Below, piece by piece: positions 37,823 through 49,423 of a DNA stretch of 64,000 nt. The DNA lies in assembly GCA_011033025.1 (NCBI GenBank), contig WFMF01000350.1, forward strand, positions 1 through 64,000, in the 5' to 3' direction. Below the pieces are notes generated by a model. The model worked only from the letters and a program-made list of their open reading frames with translations. It did not search any database and was not told the origin of the DNA. Both the position numbers and the translations under genes were made by a program. Source of the stretch: Beroe forskalii. Its lineage: Eukaryota > Ctenophora > Nuda > Beroida > Beroidae. The first letter of the stretch is position 1. Each line of letters starts with the position of its first letter.

Positions 37823-38321
37823 ACACAAGTCTGAACTTCGTCTCTCTCTTGATATGTAGAGAGAGAGAGCTTTGTGATACGTGTACTCTGGATCATATAC
37901 CAGTGAGTGTCGGCTAGACTTCACAGGAAAAGGATGGAGAAAGGAGGGGCGGGACCAATTAGGGTGGAGTGCTTCGCAAATTATAACGGATAAAGGCTAA
38001 ATTTGGAGATGATCAGATGGATTTGGAAGTGGGATACAAATTACAGGTTTGGGGAAGGTGAGTAAGAATTGGAATTGTGCCAAAAGAAGAAGAAGCAGAG
38101 AAGTCATGCAGTGCACGTGTGCGCTCTACATTTCATCAACTTTCCTTAGAAATGTTTTTCGTAGTACATAATACATATGATATTTTTACACCGTCATATT
38201 CTTACTATGCCAAACATATATTATGGCACTTTGAAACTTGTGGATATGTAGAAATTCTCCACAGCATTTCCGGTGTTTTCGGAATACATATATTCAACAT
38301 ATTGCACCTACATATCATGTT

Positions 38322-38374
38322 ATTATCTACAAACCACAGTACAGAAGTGCTGCAATCTCTGATCAGCTCATGTC
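38322..38374 (+). repeat. Dispersed ~45 bp repeat (family D)
   Basis: TTATTATCTACAAACCACAG then TACAGAAGTGCTGCAATCTC and TGATCAGCTCATG. This is the reference copy for the family. Confidence 0.7.
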
Positions 38375-38574
38375 AATGAGATAGAAACAGTTCATGTTGT
38401 TTCCTGAAGATTCATTGGCCAAAATGAACATAAAATTTATGTAAAATCTATATCCAGGTTTTTATGTATACAGTATTTCACATACAGAACTCTTGGTCGC
38501 TCATGCGTGACTGTCGGGAAGACAGCGAACGTGAGTAGGATGAAAGTGATACTTGAGTAACCATGGTAACGCTG

Positions 38575-38650
38575 GAAAAAAGTAGGCGGTTTTCCGTGAT
38601 TAATTCACCATTCTTAACCCTGATAATGACATCATACTTTCAAAACAGAA
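38575..38650. repeat. CPE copy, core type 2
   Basis: AAAAAAGTAGGCGGTTTTCC then TTAATTCACCATTCTTAACC and CTGATAATGACATCATA. The right arm is missing. Confidence 0.65.
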
Positions 38651-38746
38651 GCTCATATCCTGCGCGCGGTGTATAATAGAGCCAAGTAACCATGACAACA
38701 CACACACACATATCACCATGGTAATAAGTGGGAGTGGTCCAGCTAA

Positions 38747-38790
38747 GTCACGTGACGAGAACTGGAAATCACGTGACAATATCACGTGAC
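38747..38790. repeat. CACGTG triplet
   Basis: GTCACGTGACGAG, ATCACGTGACAAT and ATCACGTGACATG follow each other within 45 bp. Confidence 0.7.
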
Positions 38791-38901
38791 ATGAGAGTAC
38801 TCGTAGTACGGGATATGTTGTAAAATTACTGAGAAGCATTTACATTGCACACAGTGTGTTCGGCATGGGGGAAGAGATCTTGTGTATAGGAGGGAAATGA
38901 T

Positions 38902-38976
38902 CGTGCACGAACAGTAGGCGAACCAGTTTATTATGGCTTGAAATAATGAATTTTTACCTAAAAACCGCCTTTTTCA
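38902..38976. repeat. CPE arms with altered core
   Basis: CGTGCACGAACAGTAGGCGA on the left, CTAAAAACCGCCTTTTTCAT on the right, and no intact CRE between them. Confidence 0.5.
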
Positions 38977-39348
38977 TCAGCAACATATTAAATGCTAATT
39001 GATGTGGAGGAGATATCGTAATATCTCATATCTGGAAACTATTCCGTCTAAAATAGTTTACGATACAGACCGGAAATAGCCCGACTTTATCTCCTGTACC
39101 GGAAATAGGCCGGATATAGGTCCAGATCATAAGTCAGGAAGAGAGATATAATTGATATATCAATTGGATTTGCTGGGCTAATTAGGCTAACTAGCCCTCT
39201 TTTTATAGTCAGATGAGAGTATATATATTGCCATATTGAGCAGCCTAACGAGCATAAAACACCATGTTAATCTATGATAATGACGTCAGCATCATATCAG
39301 CGGCTTGTGATTTGAGCGCGTAAATAGTGGATCACGCACACAGGAACG

Positions 39349-39448
39349 CCGCGCGCGAGAAATAGGCGGTTGTGATGACGTCATTACCATAGCATAATGT
39401 AGTACGTTATGATGCCACTGAACCGCCTATTTTACACGTGGGGTTTAA
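39349..39448. repeat. CPE copy, core type 1, reverse, full arms
   Basis: CGCGCGCGAGAAATAGGCGG then TGATGACGTCATTACCATAG, and GAACCGCCTATTTTACACGT GGGGTTTA. It ends in GGGTTTA like the 60486 copy. Confidence 0.85.
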
Positions 39449-40951
39449 ACTTTGGGAGAATGCCATGCAGTGGTAAATGCTCTGTGGAATTTGAGTAATG
39501 GTTATAAAACAGGGTTCTATACGTATACCAACACTAAAATGAAGATTCGGAGCATATGACATAAAACCAGCGACTTATAATACCATCAGAAACTGTCAAA
39601 ATGACGACATCTGGAGGGGTCTATTCATTATTCCTCATCTCGCCAGAACTCATGAGACGGCACAGATTTGTGTCTGCTGGAATTGGAAGATTATTGTCTG
39701 GGAGTCTCCTGGACACCAAGAGACAGGTATAAACAGAGAGATCAGAGATGATATTATTGAGTTTCGAGACATGAACTGAATAAATATATTGTCCAGCAGC
39801 TGCTGGACTGTGCATTGTGCTGGTGGAGTAGATCAAAATAGTATTATTTCCGGAGATGAACAATCTTGATCTGAACTTGAGACGATTTTGGGGTTTTAGT
39901 AGGTTTAAAAATGAAGATTTAGGAGTTTGGAACCCAATATTTAGGAGTTTGAAACCCATTAATGCCTAGCGGTATGATAAAGCACGTGTGAAAGTACGTT
40001 ACAGATTTGTAAAATGGGCGGAGGGCCTTTTAATAAATCATTTCATTAAAATTCCTGTCATTCCAGTCATATTTCAGGCTCTAGGTATTTGAAAGGTAGC
40101 GTTTAAATCGGAGACAATTCGGTCAATTTCGTGTTTCTCATTATCACACTTCAAAGGACGTTTGATTTATTCTGCAGCATTTAACAGGCAATGGACAGGA
40201 GCCTAAGAATAGCAAGAAAGTTCGGAAAATGAAGCCTTTCTGTTTTCCCAAGAAGATTTTTCCGAGGCTATTCCACCGAAGGTATCTCTAAAATTTCTAT
40301 ATAAGGAACTCTTCGGGAAGAAGTTGTCAAGTGGAAATTTAAACTTATAATGACTTCCGAAGCTTCCCAAAACCTTGTGATTATCATCGTCAGCTTCCTC
40401 ACAAGAAATTATAACCCTCACTACTTTTCTCAAGAAAATTCTGCCGAATCTACTGAGATCGTGATCAGCAGGCCCTTAACCTTCGTCCGAAAATAGCTTT
40501 ATAAATAGACATCACGCAAACATATACCAGGCGTTTTGCGAAATAGACAGATGCGATGACATCAAACCACCAGCATTTCCTGTTTAATCATCGTACATAT
40601 ATCTGAATGTCAAATAAGAGTCAACAGACCAATATTTATGTGTATGGACTGTAGTAAATCTAATCTAGACTTTGATAACATTAATGGTCGAAGGCAAAAA
40701 GTGAGGCGGTTTGGTATATCACATCAAGAGGCGCATACATCATACAAATGTCCAATATCCTCCATCAAGAGGGACAGAAATATATCCAATAAATCCTCCA
40801 CTTTGCGCCCTGATAATGCCATCACTCTCCCATCGCCAGGTGTGTTGAGGATAATCTGTATTTTATCTCCTTAACCTTGTTACAGTGTCTGCCAGAGTAA
40901 GGGCAGCAAATTTCCGGAGTGTGGTCCCGGAATATTTCACTGTTATTCGAG

Positions 40952-41087
<136 letters not shown>

Positions 41088-41229
41088 GTGGCACACACAC
41101 ACACACTACTTTGAAATGTGAGTTGGGGATCTTACAGAGGCATGGAGTTGGTCGAATATCATTGCAACTTTGTACTGTATTTTGTAGATTAAAATTACAA
41201 ACAGATTGATCTTCTCTATTTTATTACTG

Positions 41230-41284
41230 ACATGAATTGATCAGATTGCAGCACTTCTGCTGTACAGTGGTTTGTAGATAATAA
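41230..41284 (-). repeat. Dispersed ~45 bp repeat (family D), reverse
   Basis: CATGAATTGATCAGATTGCA then GCACTTCTGCTGTACAGTGG and TTTGTAGATAATAA, the complement of the 38322 copy. Confidence 0.7.
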
Positions 41285-41330
41285 TACACACACTCACGCA
41301 CTCTCAGGAGAAGCTCACACAGTCATACAT

Positions 41331-41410
41331 CCGCAAGAAAATACTGGTTGAACTGACGTCATTATCATTGTTTAAAACAGTGAATTTTAACGACCCACCT
41401 GTCTATTTTC
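41331..41410. repeat. CPE copy, reverse
   Basis: CAAGAAAATACTGGTTGAAC then TGACGTCATTATCATTGTTT, AACAGTGAATTTTAACG, and CACCTGTCTATTTTC. Arms are partly eroded; one CRE is intact. Confidence 0.65.
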
Positions 41411-41776
41411 TAAGCAATTCCTTAGGAGGGATGTAAATTGTTCTGTGCCAGGTTCTCAACGTGAACTTTCCCTGTGAATTACGAGAGACATGAATTTATC
41501 GAATTGCACAGCACTAGTTGGTGTAGACCATGAAACAAATACTGTGTATTTTGAGGACTTTATCTCAAACCTTATCTTAAAAAACCTTATCTCAAAAACA
41601 TGAACTCCATGCTAAAGTTCCACCATTGCAACTTGATATACACTTCATGTTTCGCTAGGAAATGGCCGCATTCCCCACTACCAATACAGTATTAATTAAA
41701 TGTTAAGTGTTCGAGTATCAGGTGTCCAGTGATAAGTGCATCGTGATTTTTGGGTACCTCCTAATGCATGCTCAGA

Positions 41777-41860
41777 TTAAATAGGCGGTCGTAATATGAC
41801 GTTGTTAGCACTGCATGTGCGCGCTGCCAAACTGTTGGAAAAAACCGGTCTATTTTTGGG
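41777..41860. repeat. CPE copy, core type 3
   Basis: AAATAGGCGGTCGTAATATG then ACGTTGTTAGCACTGCATGT and GCGCGCTGCCAAACTG, closing with ACCGGTCTATTTTTGG. The GCGCGCTGCCAAA core is shared with 49187, 53488 and 61454. Confidence 0.75.
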
Positions 41861-41917
41861 TACGACCTAAGAAGGCTGTGATTAGTGAGGTTTATTGCCA
41901 GGATATGAACAATGAAT

Positions 41918-41965
41918 GGTGACGTCATTATTACACCTTAAAACGGGGAACTGATGAGATCAAAC
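41918..41965. repeat. Half CPE
   Basis: GGTGACGTCATTATTACACC then GGGAACTGATGAGATCAAAC. A core without GGCGG arms. Confidence 0.45.
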
Positions 41966-43044
41966 TGGGTATTGTTCCTGGATTCCGCGGCAGATAATAA
42001 ATGGTTTTGTACCAAGTTCCAGGTATATCCGGTATCTTATCTTGTAAATGTGTGAGAGTGGAGAGTTTCCATGCTAAAAGAAGGAGGGAATATCTTAGAA
42101 ACTTGATTCCAGGATAAAAGTGGAAGGCGGAAGCTTTATTTCTATTTAAGGTTGGAAGAATAAAAGGAGGATTGGCTCTAAAAACAATGCCTAATATTTT
42201 TGACAAAGTTCTTGATATACAGAGAGTAAGAGAGAATCTTGTATATATATCTTGCTGTGTAGAGATTATCCCTCACATGGTCAAGATGCTGGCATTGATT
42301 GCTATTAGACACACACGATACGAGATATATCATTTTGTGTGGAGCACAAGGATATAGAGTCAGCGCAAGGATGTAGAATATATAGAGAGAGTCAGCATTT
42401 TAAAGTGCATATTGTCAGCATTTGGAGTTCTGTTAAACCATATGATAATGATGCCTCCCTCAAAGGTCTATTTATCGGTTGGGATCTCTAAATATAACGG
42501 GCAAGTTCCATTAGTGAGAGAGCGATATACTGTAAAGTCTTTGATTTATAGATCTCAATCTCCATCAGGAGCAAGATCAGGAGCAAGGTCTATTAAAAGA
42601 GAATTAAATGATATTTACGGATTGTTATTGTGAGATACGGAGAAATATGACTTGCAAAGCATTTCCCTAACTGTCACTCAATTATACGTGACTCCTTCGA
42701 TTCTTGTCATTGGCTGTTACAACGTTTGGAATATAGAAATAGAACCTTCAAATGAATTATTCGATGTTTGAGCAAAAGTGTGCACAGAACAGGTAGTTCA
42801 TAGACCATCTAACCAGTACAAACTAGTAAACTAAACACACTGTAACACTAATGTACAGTATACAACTATGCATTTTGTGTAACTATACACTGAGACAAAC
42901 TTAAGTCTCTATACAATAAAACATCCTATACAGTATACATCCTATACAACTATACATCCTATAAAACTTTTATACAGTATACACCCTATACAACATAAAC
43001 AACTACACACCACACACAATGTACACCACACACAGCGTACTCAC

Positions 43045-43470
43045 GTGTATTATTTTGTTTTTAAACTCCTGTACAATGGCAGGAACGCCTATGCTGGTTT
43101 TCAGGCCGAAGATATCGCACATCTGAGGCCAGCTATCGTAAACTTGTCGCTCATCCACTTCGTGCCACAGCGGCAGAATGAACCGCTCGTCTCGGTTGAG
43201 CTGGCGGCAGATCAGCCGCTCCAGAACCCCCATCGCGTGCTCGTCCTGGAAGAAACCGGGCGACAGGATCACGATGGCGTACTTGGCGTTGTCGATGGCG
43301 TCGGCGATAACGTTGTTAGGCTTCGACTTGCTGTCCAGTTTGATACGGTAGTTGCAGTCCTTGAGCTTGTCGCAGAGCGACTTGGCGACGGTGAGGCCGT
43401 CGCTGCGTGAATAGCAGATGAAGGCATCGACCTTGCCGACTTTGCTGGATCTGTTCTTTAATCTGGATAC
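43045..43470 (-). CDS. TIR-domain exon
   Basis: A 426 bp, phase 0-0 exon with acceptor CCTTGCCCAG and donor GTGAGT. The whole Toll/interleukin-1 receptor homology domain is in one exon (see the gene entry for motifs). It looks closer to the TIR_2-like single-domain type than to vertebrate Toll-receptor tails, because the stretch after box 1 lacks the usual RDxxPG loop and has KSKPNN instead. No transmembrane segment or death domain is encoded nearby on this strand. Confidence 0.88.
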
Positions 43471-46060
43471 CTGGGCAAGGATGGGGTTAGAAATGGAGAA
43501 GAAAGCTAGAGAGAAAAAGGAGTAGGATGGGGGTTAGAACTGGAGGAGAAAGGTGAGAAAGGTGAGAAAAGGGAGAGAAGGGGAAGGAAAAGGAAGACAA
43601 AAGCAATGAAATAAGAAAGATATGGGTATAATTCAATCGCTCCTTTATTGAGGTCTAAATGCTTAAAAACTTGAATGTACGATAATGATATTCAATATGT
43701 TTTTGATTTTCTCTATTTTCTGATCTTGCACACAAATGAACTTCGCTCGAACTGAAAAAGTTACATCCATAGCCGGGATAATGAATACATTACGTCAGGC
43801 TCGAAAGCACAACGTAAAGCTGGCAAAAATATATATTCATATCATAGTGAGAACGTCAGAATGCATTCTTTGCACTGACGTGATCGAAGGGGCGGGGATC
43901 ATCAAGTTATTATTGTCAACGAACCACATCTTAATATATTTAAATGAGATTCGTCATGGAGCACAACGAAACTTGCTTCAAAATATAAACCATTAAACCA
44001 TTATATCATTTTGGGGTATATTCTTTCGTTCAAGAAAGCACCAAAAGCTTCATGATATATTAGCTAAGTATTTCAATTTACAAACCACAGTACAGAAGTT
44101 CTGCGATTTGATCAGTCCATATCTCTTATATACCCATAAAATACATGCGGATACCCTACTTTAGCTTCACCAAACTTCGTGTTTCAGGAATTCACATAAG
44201 TCATGTGCGAAGTACTGGGAATTATGCATGATTTCCACGAAATATTATAATTACCCTTTACATATGTGCACTTGTGAAGGCATACAATGGGCTATAAATA
44301 ACATAAAATGCACATATTATTAGGGTTATTACTATCCACGGCACATCTTACTATTATCCGGGGTACGAACGTGGCAACGCCCCGACAGATGCAAGCCCAT
44401 TGTATTGAAATATGAGTTGTAATAGGCGATTATAAAAAGTGGCACCAAACCAGCGATGCCACCAGACCAGCGATACCACCAATCCAGCGATTTTTAGATG
44501 GCATCAAACCGGCGATCTTTAGATGACACCAAACCAAACCATTCTATTCAAACCATGCCAATGATGTAATTATATATCTCAACCGCCTATTTTTCTGTTC
44601 ATGAGGAATGGCCGTATCAGGAAAATATGTATACTCGGGTTTATTCCAGTGTATATTGTGGCAAGCTGAGGAACCTGGAGCTCTATAAAACCCGCGAAAA
44701 ATGGGCTGTCCAACGTCATCAACTTCCTACCTTGCGGTATGATAATGACGTCATCTTAACCGCCTAATTATTCTCGTGTGGGCGCATAGAGGGCTGATAT
44801 TCCGGAAAGCGCGCTACTATTCAGTACTCGCTATTACGCCGGAATAATATGTACATAATATTAACATAATTTATGCAGCATATTCAAGGCATTTCGACGG
44901 TCGGCCTGGAATAATGTGGCCCGCTAATTTGGGGATGAAAAGGATCCCGATTAGAACATCTCGATTGAATGTTGTTGTATACTAAGTGTCCTGGATAGAA
45001 TACATCCTGAGTTATGTTGAAATGTACACAAGTCTATTCATGCAATGTGTGCTGTATCATGAAACCGCAAGATAATATTATGGCCAAATGTTATATTCAA
45101 AGTTTAATGTACACGTGTTTTAGGTCTTTAAATGATCGAATATATATTATTCAAATAATCTATATTTTTAGCGCAAATATAGTATATCCTAGAACGTTTG
45201 AATATATGTATGTGTGTAGATGTTCATTATTCTACATAATATTATTCCCTCACTGTGCAGTGTGCACTCACTATTGAGCCAAGGATTCAAAGGGAGAGAT
45301 GCGTACTCGTTTGGATGTATGGGGTGCAATATCAATATGTACATTGTACTACACAAAAGTTGATATGTACAAAAATGCATTCGATGCAAAAAATGTATGA
45401 CAATACACACAAATTGGATTCAAAATGTATAAGGTATTCTAGTATACATACCATTCTGCCAGCGTACAGCAATGTATAAAATTTACAGCGTATAAAATGT
45501 ATAAATGTATACTACATACCATTCGGTTGGTGATGCCAGCGTACGGCAATGTTTAAAATGTTTAAAATGTACAGATTTTATAACTGTATAAAATGTATAA
45601 AATGTATGGGATGTATAAAATGTATAGAATCATGTATAGTTACATACCATTCGGCTGGTGATGCCAGCGTACGGCAACCTTCTTTTCCTCGGAGAATCCC
45701 CCAGACTCTCACTACTGCACGTGCTGCTGGTGCGGAGCCGCGCACTGCAGTGGATCGGTGGCTTTCCCTGTTCCTTTTCTGCTTCTATCATCAACAAATA
45801 ATACTCTTCTGAAACAACAAGAAATTATACTCTTCTGAAATGTGAAAAATGATCAATTTTTGTAAACATACTTTTCAAAAATAATAAATCTTATGAAAGT
45901 AACACCCAGGAATGCTATATAATAAAACGATAATAACACAAAAGTTGTCAAATTACCGATATCTCTACTCACTTAAGTGGTTTGAATAAGAGCCCTTAGA
46001 AGACGATGTAATTTCAGTAGCGATCACTTGTTCCTCTCCCGCTGACGAAACATTTCCCAT
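43045..46060 (-). CDS. Predicted N-myristoylated TIR-domain adaptor, partial gene model (three exons)
   Basis: Minus-strand exons, in order: 46060-45973 (ATG at 46060), 45808-45648 and 43470-43045. Intron phases agree (1, then 0), giving 225 residues. Residues 1-7 are MGNVSSA, which fits the N-myristoylation pattern (Gly2, small residue at 6). Residues 30-83 carry a basic SPRKRR motif. The third exon is a TIR domain: DAFICYS at 98-104 is box 1, then KLDSKSKPNN, IVILSPGFF, a Glu167 at the position of the conserved TIR glutamate, and FILPLWHEV. TIR domains mediate innate-immune signalling or cleave NAD. The exon ends at a perfect GTGAGT donor, so a further exon may follow; reading through would stop after 13 more codons (238 residues). 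The TIR exon is GC-rich against AT-rich surroundings. The TIR call is firm; linking the leader exons to it is inference from phase, order and strand. Confidence 0.65.
44080..44120 (+). repeat. Dispersed ~45 bp repeat (family D)
   Basis: TTACAAACCACAGTACAGAA then GTTCTGCGATTTGATCAGTC. It lies within the large intron of the TIR gene model. Confidence 0.65.
44691..44783. repeat. CPE copy, core type 1
   Basis: CCCGCGAAAAATGGGCTGTC then AACGTCATCAACTTCCTACC, GGTATGATAATGACGTCATC and TTAACCGCCTAATTATTCTC GTGTGGG. About 110-170 bp to the left, near 44520-44602, is an isolated right arm (CAACCGCCTATTTTTCTG). Confidence 0.8.
45415..45640. repeat. Partial copies of exon-2 3' end amid TGTATAAAA repeats
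   Basis: Near 45440-45475 and 45515-45552 the sequence TACATACCATTCGGTTGGTG ATGCCAGCGTACGGCAA (or a degenerate form) repeats the donor and last ~30 bases of exon 2, separated by ATGTATAAAATGT microsatellite. Copy B has one degenerate example near 55355-55375. Confidence 0.7.
45648..45808 (-). CDS. TIR-adaptor coding exon 2, copy A
   Basis: 161 bp, acceptor TTGTTTCAG, donor GTATGT, phase 1 in and 0 out. It encodes KEYYLLMIEAEKEQGKPP, a Ser/Thr/Cys-rich stretch and SPRKRRLPYAG. No stop is present in frame. Identical base for base to 55456-55616. Confidence 0.65.
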
Positions 46061-46062
46061 TC
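45973..46062 (-). CDS. TIR-adaptor first coding exon, copy A
   Basis: The ATG at 46060 lies two bases after a possible acceptor (CGCACTAG), so a 5' noncoding exon may precede it. It encodes MGNVSSAGEEQVIATEI then a Ser-rich end, donor GTGAGT, phase 1. Identical base for base to 55796-55885. Confidence 0.62.
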
Positions 46063-46156
46063 CTAGTGCGATAAGTTGGTTAAAAAAAACAAATATAGGA
46101 CAGAATATAGGACAAAATATAAGACAAATATATGACAAAATGCAGAAATTTACGGT

Positions 46157-46285
46157 GACAGTTCGAATTGCAGTTTGCGCGTCTTTTGTGTGTGGCATAA
46201 GTTTGCGCGGCGTAAAGGCATAAATTATATGTCTGTACGCCGCGCAAACCTACGCCGCGCACACAAAACTGCAGTTCGAACTGCC
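46157..46285. repeat. Inverted-repeat element (family C) upstream of copy A exon 1
   Basis: GACAGTTCGAATTGCAGTTT on the left mirrors AAAACTGCAGTTCGAACTGC on the right. An inner pair AGTTTGCGCGGCGTA / TACGCCGCGCAAACCT surrounds an AT-rich loop. It sits ~100 bp upstream of the exon on the minus strand, so it could be 5' leader or promoter sequence. Confidence 0.7.
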
Positions 46286-46595
46286 GCCATTAGTAAAAAA
46301 AATATTAAACAAAAGCTATTCATGTGGGACAATAGTTCTGGGAATCAAAATTTTAGGGGTTAAAAAATATGGGCTTTTTTTCGATATTACGCAGGTTAAA
46401 ATATGATAATGACGCAATATTGAAATTTTATGGGGTATGAAATTATGGGGATCTTTTCGTAAAATCCCCGAATCCTGTTCCACATAAATATGTCTCGTAA
46501 GGTATATCAATATGCATTAACGTGTCGCAGGACAGGATTGAAATGAGAGGCGTGATGGTGTGTGAGAGAGCTATTTTTATCATACCAAAAATAAA

Positions 46596-46700
46596 TACTC
46601 CGCTCGTGAAGAATAGGCGGTTCACAACATCATCAGCGCACTACAGTGAACTATGATAATGACGTCATTTTAAACCGCTTATTTCCCGAGTGCAGGCATA
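46596..46700. repeat. CPE copy, core type 1 (A side of a duplicated pair)
   Basis: TACTCCGCTCGTGAAGAATA GGCGG, then ACATCATCAGCGCACTACAG, ACTATGATAATGACGTCATT, and AACCGCTTATTTCCCGAGTG CAGGCATA. Both ends can be drawn with TA. Counterpart at 56334. Confidence 0.82.
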
Positions 46701-47011
46701 ATAATGGTAGCTGTTTATAATAACCACCGCTCAATAGAGCGAGCGCATTGAAATAGATTAAAAGAAATATATCACACAGAAGCTGTTTGTATGCAGTTCT
46801 CAGAAAAAACATATCAAAATAAAGAAAGATATCAATTTTGTGATGAGAGAGATGAAATAATAATTACAAAGTGTAATATCGATACCCAAGTAGCCCACAA
46901 AAATAAGAATTATAAAAAGTAATAAAAAAGAAGCAGAGCTCTTTTCTATAAACCAAAATACGCGCGGGCGCGGAAAAGTAGCAGTTCCAACATCACCAAC
47001 GAGTCATGTTC

Positions 47012-47088
47012 ACAAAATAGGCGGTGAGAAATCATCAATTCTCCATTCTAAACCCTGATAATGACGTCGCTCTCGACCGCCTACCAAA
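47012..47088. repeat. CPE copy, core type 2
   Basis: CAAAATAGGCGGTGAGAAAT then CAATTCTCCATTCTAAACCC and TGATAATGACGTCGCTCTCG, closing with ACCGCCTACC. Counterpart at 59133. Confidence 0.75.
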
Positions 47089-47224
47089 CAACAGCAGCTC
47101 CACACACAAACATAGAAGGTACCTATATAGAGCTCAGTACGAAGCTTCCTCTCAAGTAGGAGAGTTTATATATTAAAGAAGCTCTCTCTATATTCATCAC
47201 TATAACAAATACACACGATATACA

Positions 47225-47288
47225 ATAGTGATGTCATTATCAGGGTTTAGAATGGAGAATTGGCAGCGTGGTTACTCGCCTACTTTTC
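47225..47288. repeat. CPE copy, core type 2, reverse
   Basis: AGTGATGTCATTATCAGGGT then TTAGAATGGAGAATTGGCAG and ACTCGCCTACTTTT. Left arm absent. Counterpart at 59346. Confidence 0.6.
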
Positions 47289-47353
47289 ACTCACAGCGCA
47301 TAATACCATAAAGTAAACGTGAAGGTCATTGTCAAGAGTGCTATGTGCGCGCG

Positions 47354-47460
47354 CACACGTGAGAAAAATAGGCGGTTAAATGATGACGTCATTATCAAAG
47401 AATAAGTAAGTAAGTTGATGAAGTTTATGAACGCCTATATTTCGCACGCGGGAAGAGTTT
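47354..47460. repeat. CPE copy, reverse, full arms
   Basis: CACACGTGAGAAAAATAGGC GG, then GATGACGTCATTATC, AAGTTGATGAAGTTTATGAA, and CGCCTATATTTCGCACGCGG G followed by AAGAGTTTA. Counterpart at 59476. Confidence 0.8.
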
Positions 47461-47591
47461 ACACTGAGCTTCATGGACAATGGACTGCTAAATGCTCCTT
47501 TAGAATATTTATATTTGTGAGTACATTGGTTATCAGAGGTAGGGGTTTATAGTACCAGGTACGGGTATTGAAAAGGCTGGCATTTTGGATA

Positions 47592-47848
47592 TAACAATAG
47601 GGGCCACAGCATGGGGTCTAAAATACTTATAGCACTTTATGAATCACAATTTTAATAGGGGCCCAGCACAGGTTCTAAAATACTTATAGCACTTTATGAA
47701 TAACAATAGGGGTCAGCACGGGTTCTAACATACTTATAGCGCTTTATGAATAACAATAGGGCCAACACGGGGCCTAGAATACTTATAGCGCTTTATGAAT
47801 AATAATTTCAATAGGGCCCAGCAGGAGGGTCTAACATACTCATAGCGG
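47592..47848. repeat. ~60 bp tandem repeat, five units
   Basis: Units run from CAATAGGGGCC through TACTTATAGC to CTTTATGAAT. Copy B (59715-59925) has four units, so the array length has changed since the duplication. Confidence 0.85.
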
Positions 47849-48149
47849 GTTGCTATGCTTTCATGTAAAGGCTCATTGTGAATACAGATCGCACGCCTTT
47901 GAATGCTCTGGATGAAATCAACATACATCAAATAAGGCCCATTTTGGGGCCCCATAGTGCTCAATTAAATGTAAAATTCATTTCTTGTATGCAGGCAAAC
48001 CGCGCGGCTTAATAATAATACACTGGAACAGCGCCCAAATACACAAGAAACGTCCGCGCCGCGCGCAAAGTAACAAAACATATAACTAGGAGGAAACACT
48101 GGAGGAAAAGTAACGAATGTACACGGCTATATATGCTTACTACATAAAC

Positions 48150-48248
48150 CTAGTGCAGGGAAATGGGCGGTTATACGCCATAAACACACCACTTTGAGCT
48201 ATGATAATGACGTCATCACACCCCCCGCCTACTAATATCCCTGCACAT
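48150..48248. repeat. CPE copy, core type 1, variant arms
   Basis: TAGTGCAGGGAAATGGGCGG on the left, CCGCCTACTAATATCCCTGC on the right; the core is CACCACTTTGAGCTATGATA then ATGACGTCATCA. Left CRE lost. Counterpart at 60223. Confidence 0.78.
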
Positions 48249-49186
48249 TCATTATAAATCTGAATATATGCTATGTTTCTGATAAAAATATAGCGGGAAC
48301 TATAATGGCTTCTTCTGTGAGCTGAGTGTCCTGTGGATTGTTTCAAGAAGAAGAGAGATATTACTGTACAGTATAATATGAGCATATATTAGGTAGACCT
48401 AAGAAGTGGGCTAGGGTCGAGCGCTTGCATACATACATGTATGTATTATGTATGATGCGCGCATTCATATATGCGCACATCATTCACAATACACAATTAT
48501 GTACAGTGTGAGCTGTGCACACATGAGAGTACAATACACATGATACAATACAAGTATGTACAATATACATTGAACGTGTACACTTAATGTATAGTCAAGC
48601 GCACCGTTCCAAGTATAAAATGGATGTTTAATAATAACCCAAGCCTAACATACTATGTGGTCTCGCCAACTCAAGAGGAAAGATAATAAACGCGTACACA
48701 ATAGTCAATACTATAGACGAGTACACACAAGTACATTGGCAAATACAAAAGATACATTGTAATTAGGTAGACTTATAACTTAATCCAACGAGAAGAAATC
48801 GAGCTTCGCATAGAAAAAACTGCTCCTTAAACACCCAAACAGACAAACATGGGCAAAAACCAAACCCACGAATAAACAGAAAAACAAACAAACCAACACA
48901 AACCAGCACAAACCAGCACAAAATCAACGGGTATACAACTCTAGCTCTCTCCCAACAATTTCTAGCGCGTACGATACAAAATACTACACAGCACTGGTTC
49001 CCAAGTCATTCGCCATTAATATATCCTATTAACGGCACCCAACTGTGGTCCAACTATAGATAAATTTAACAGACATTAGAGGTTACACATAAACAATACG
49101 CAGGGGAGAGTGTCGTCATTATGATGCTTTTCAATGGACTTCGAATTGCCATTTTTCCGCGCGCGCGAAGCGTAGATAATATTATG

Positions 49187-49282
49187 CACCGCGCGCAAAC
49201 ATAGGCGGTGATTTTAAACATAATTTGGCAGCGCGCACAATGTAAATGACGACATTGAGACCGCCTATTTATTCTGAGCGGA
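49187..49282. repeat. CPE copy, core type 3
   Basis: GCACCGCGCGCAAACATAGG CGG, TTTGGCAGCGCGCACAATGT, AATGACGACATTGAGACCGC and CTATTTATTCTGAGCGG. Counterpart at 61454. Confidence 0.78.
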
Positions 49283-49423
49283 TATTAGAATGTCCCAGTT
49301 CACCGTACGTTTGAGGGGACAGGGTCTGAGGTCCTGAGGAAACAACATTAAAACTAATGATCAGGTAATAAATCTAGATCAGATGTTTTAAATAGCTTAC
49401 AATGGATTTCATCTAAATAATGA

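Noticed and set aside
39621..39775. Possible terminal exon for the TIR gene (minus strand, after TTTATTCAG, ~51 codons then stop)
   Set aside because: It needs phase 1 on entry but the TIR exon ends in phase 0, and no linking exon was found; the peptide has no recognisable feature.
42412..42633. 73-codon open frame near the TIR exon
   Set aside because: It is on the opposite strand, lacks splice support and has no domain.
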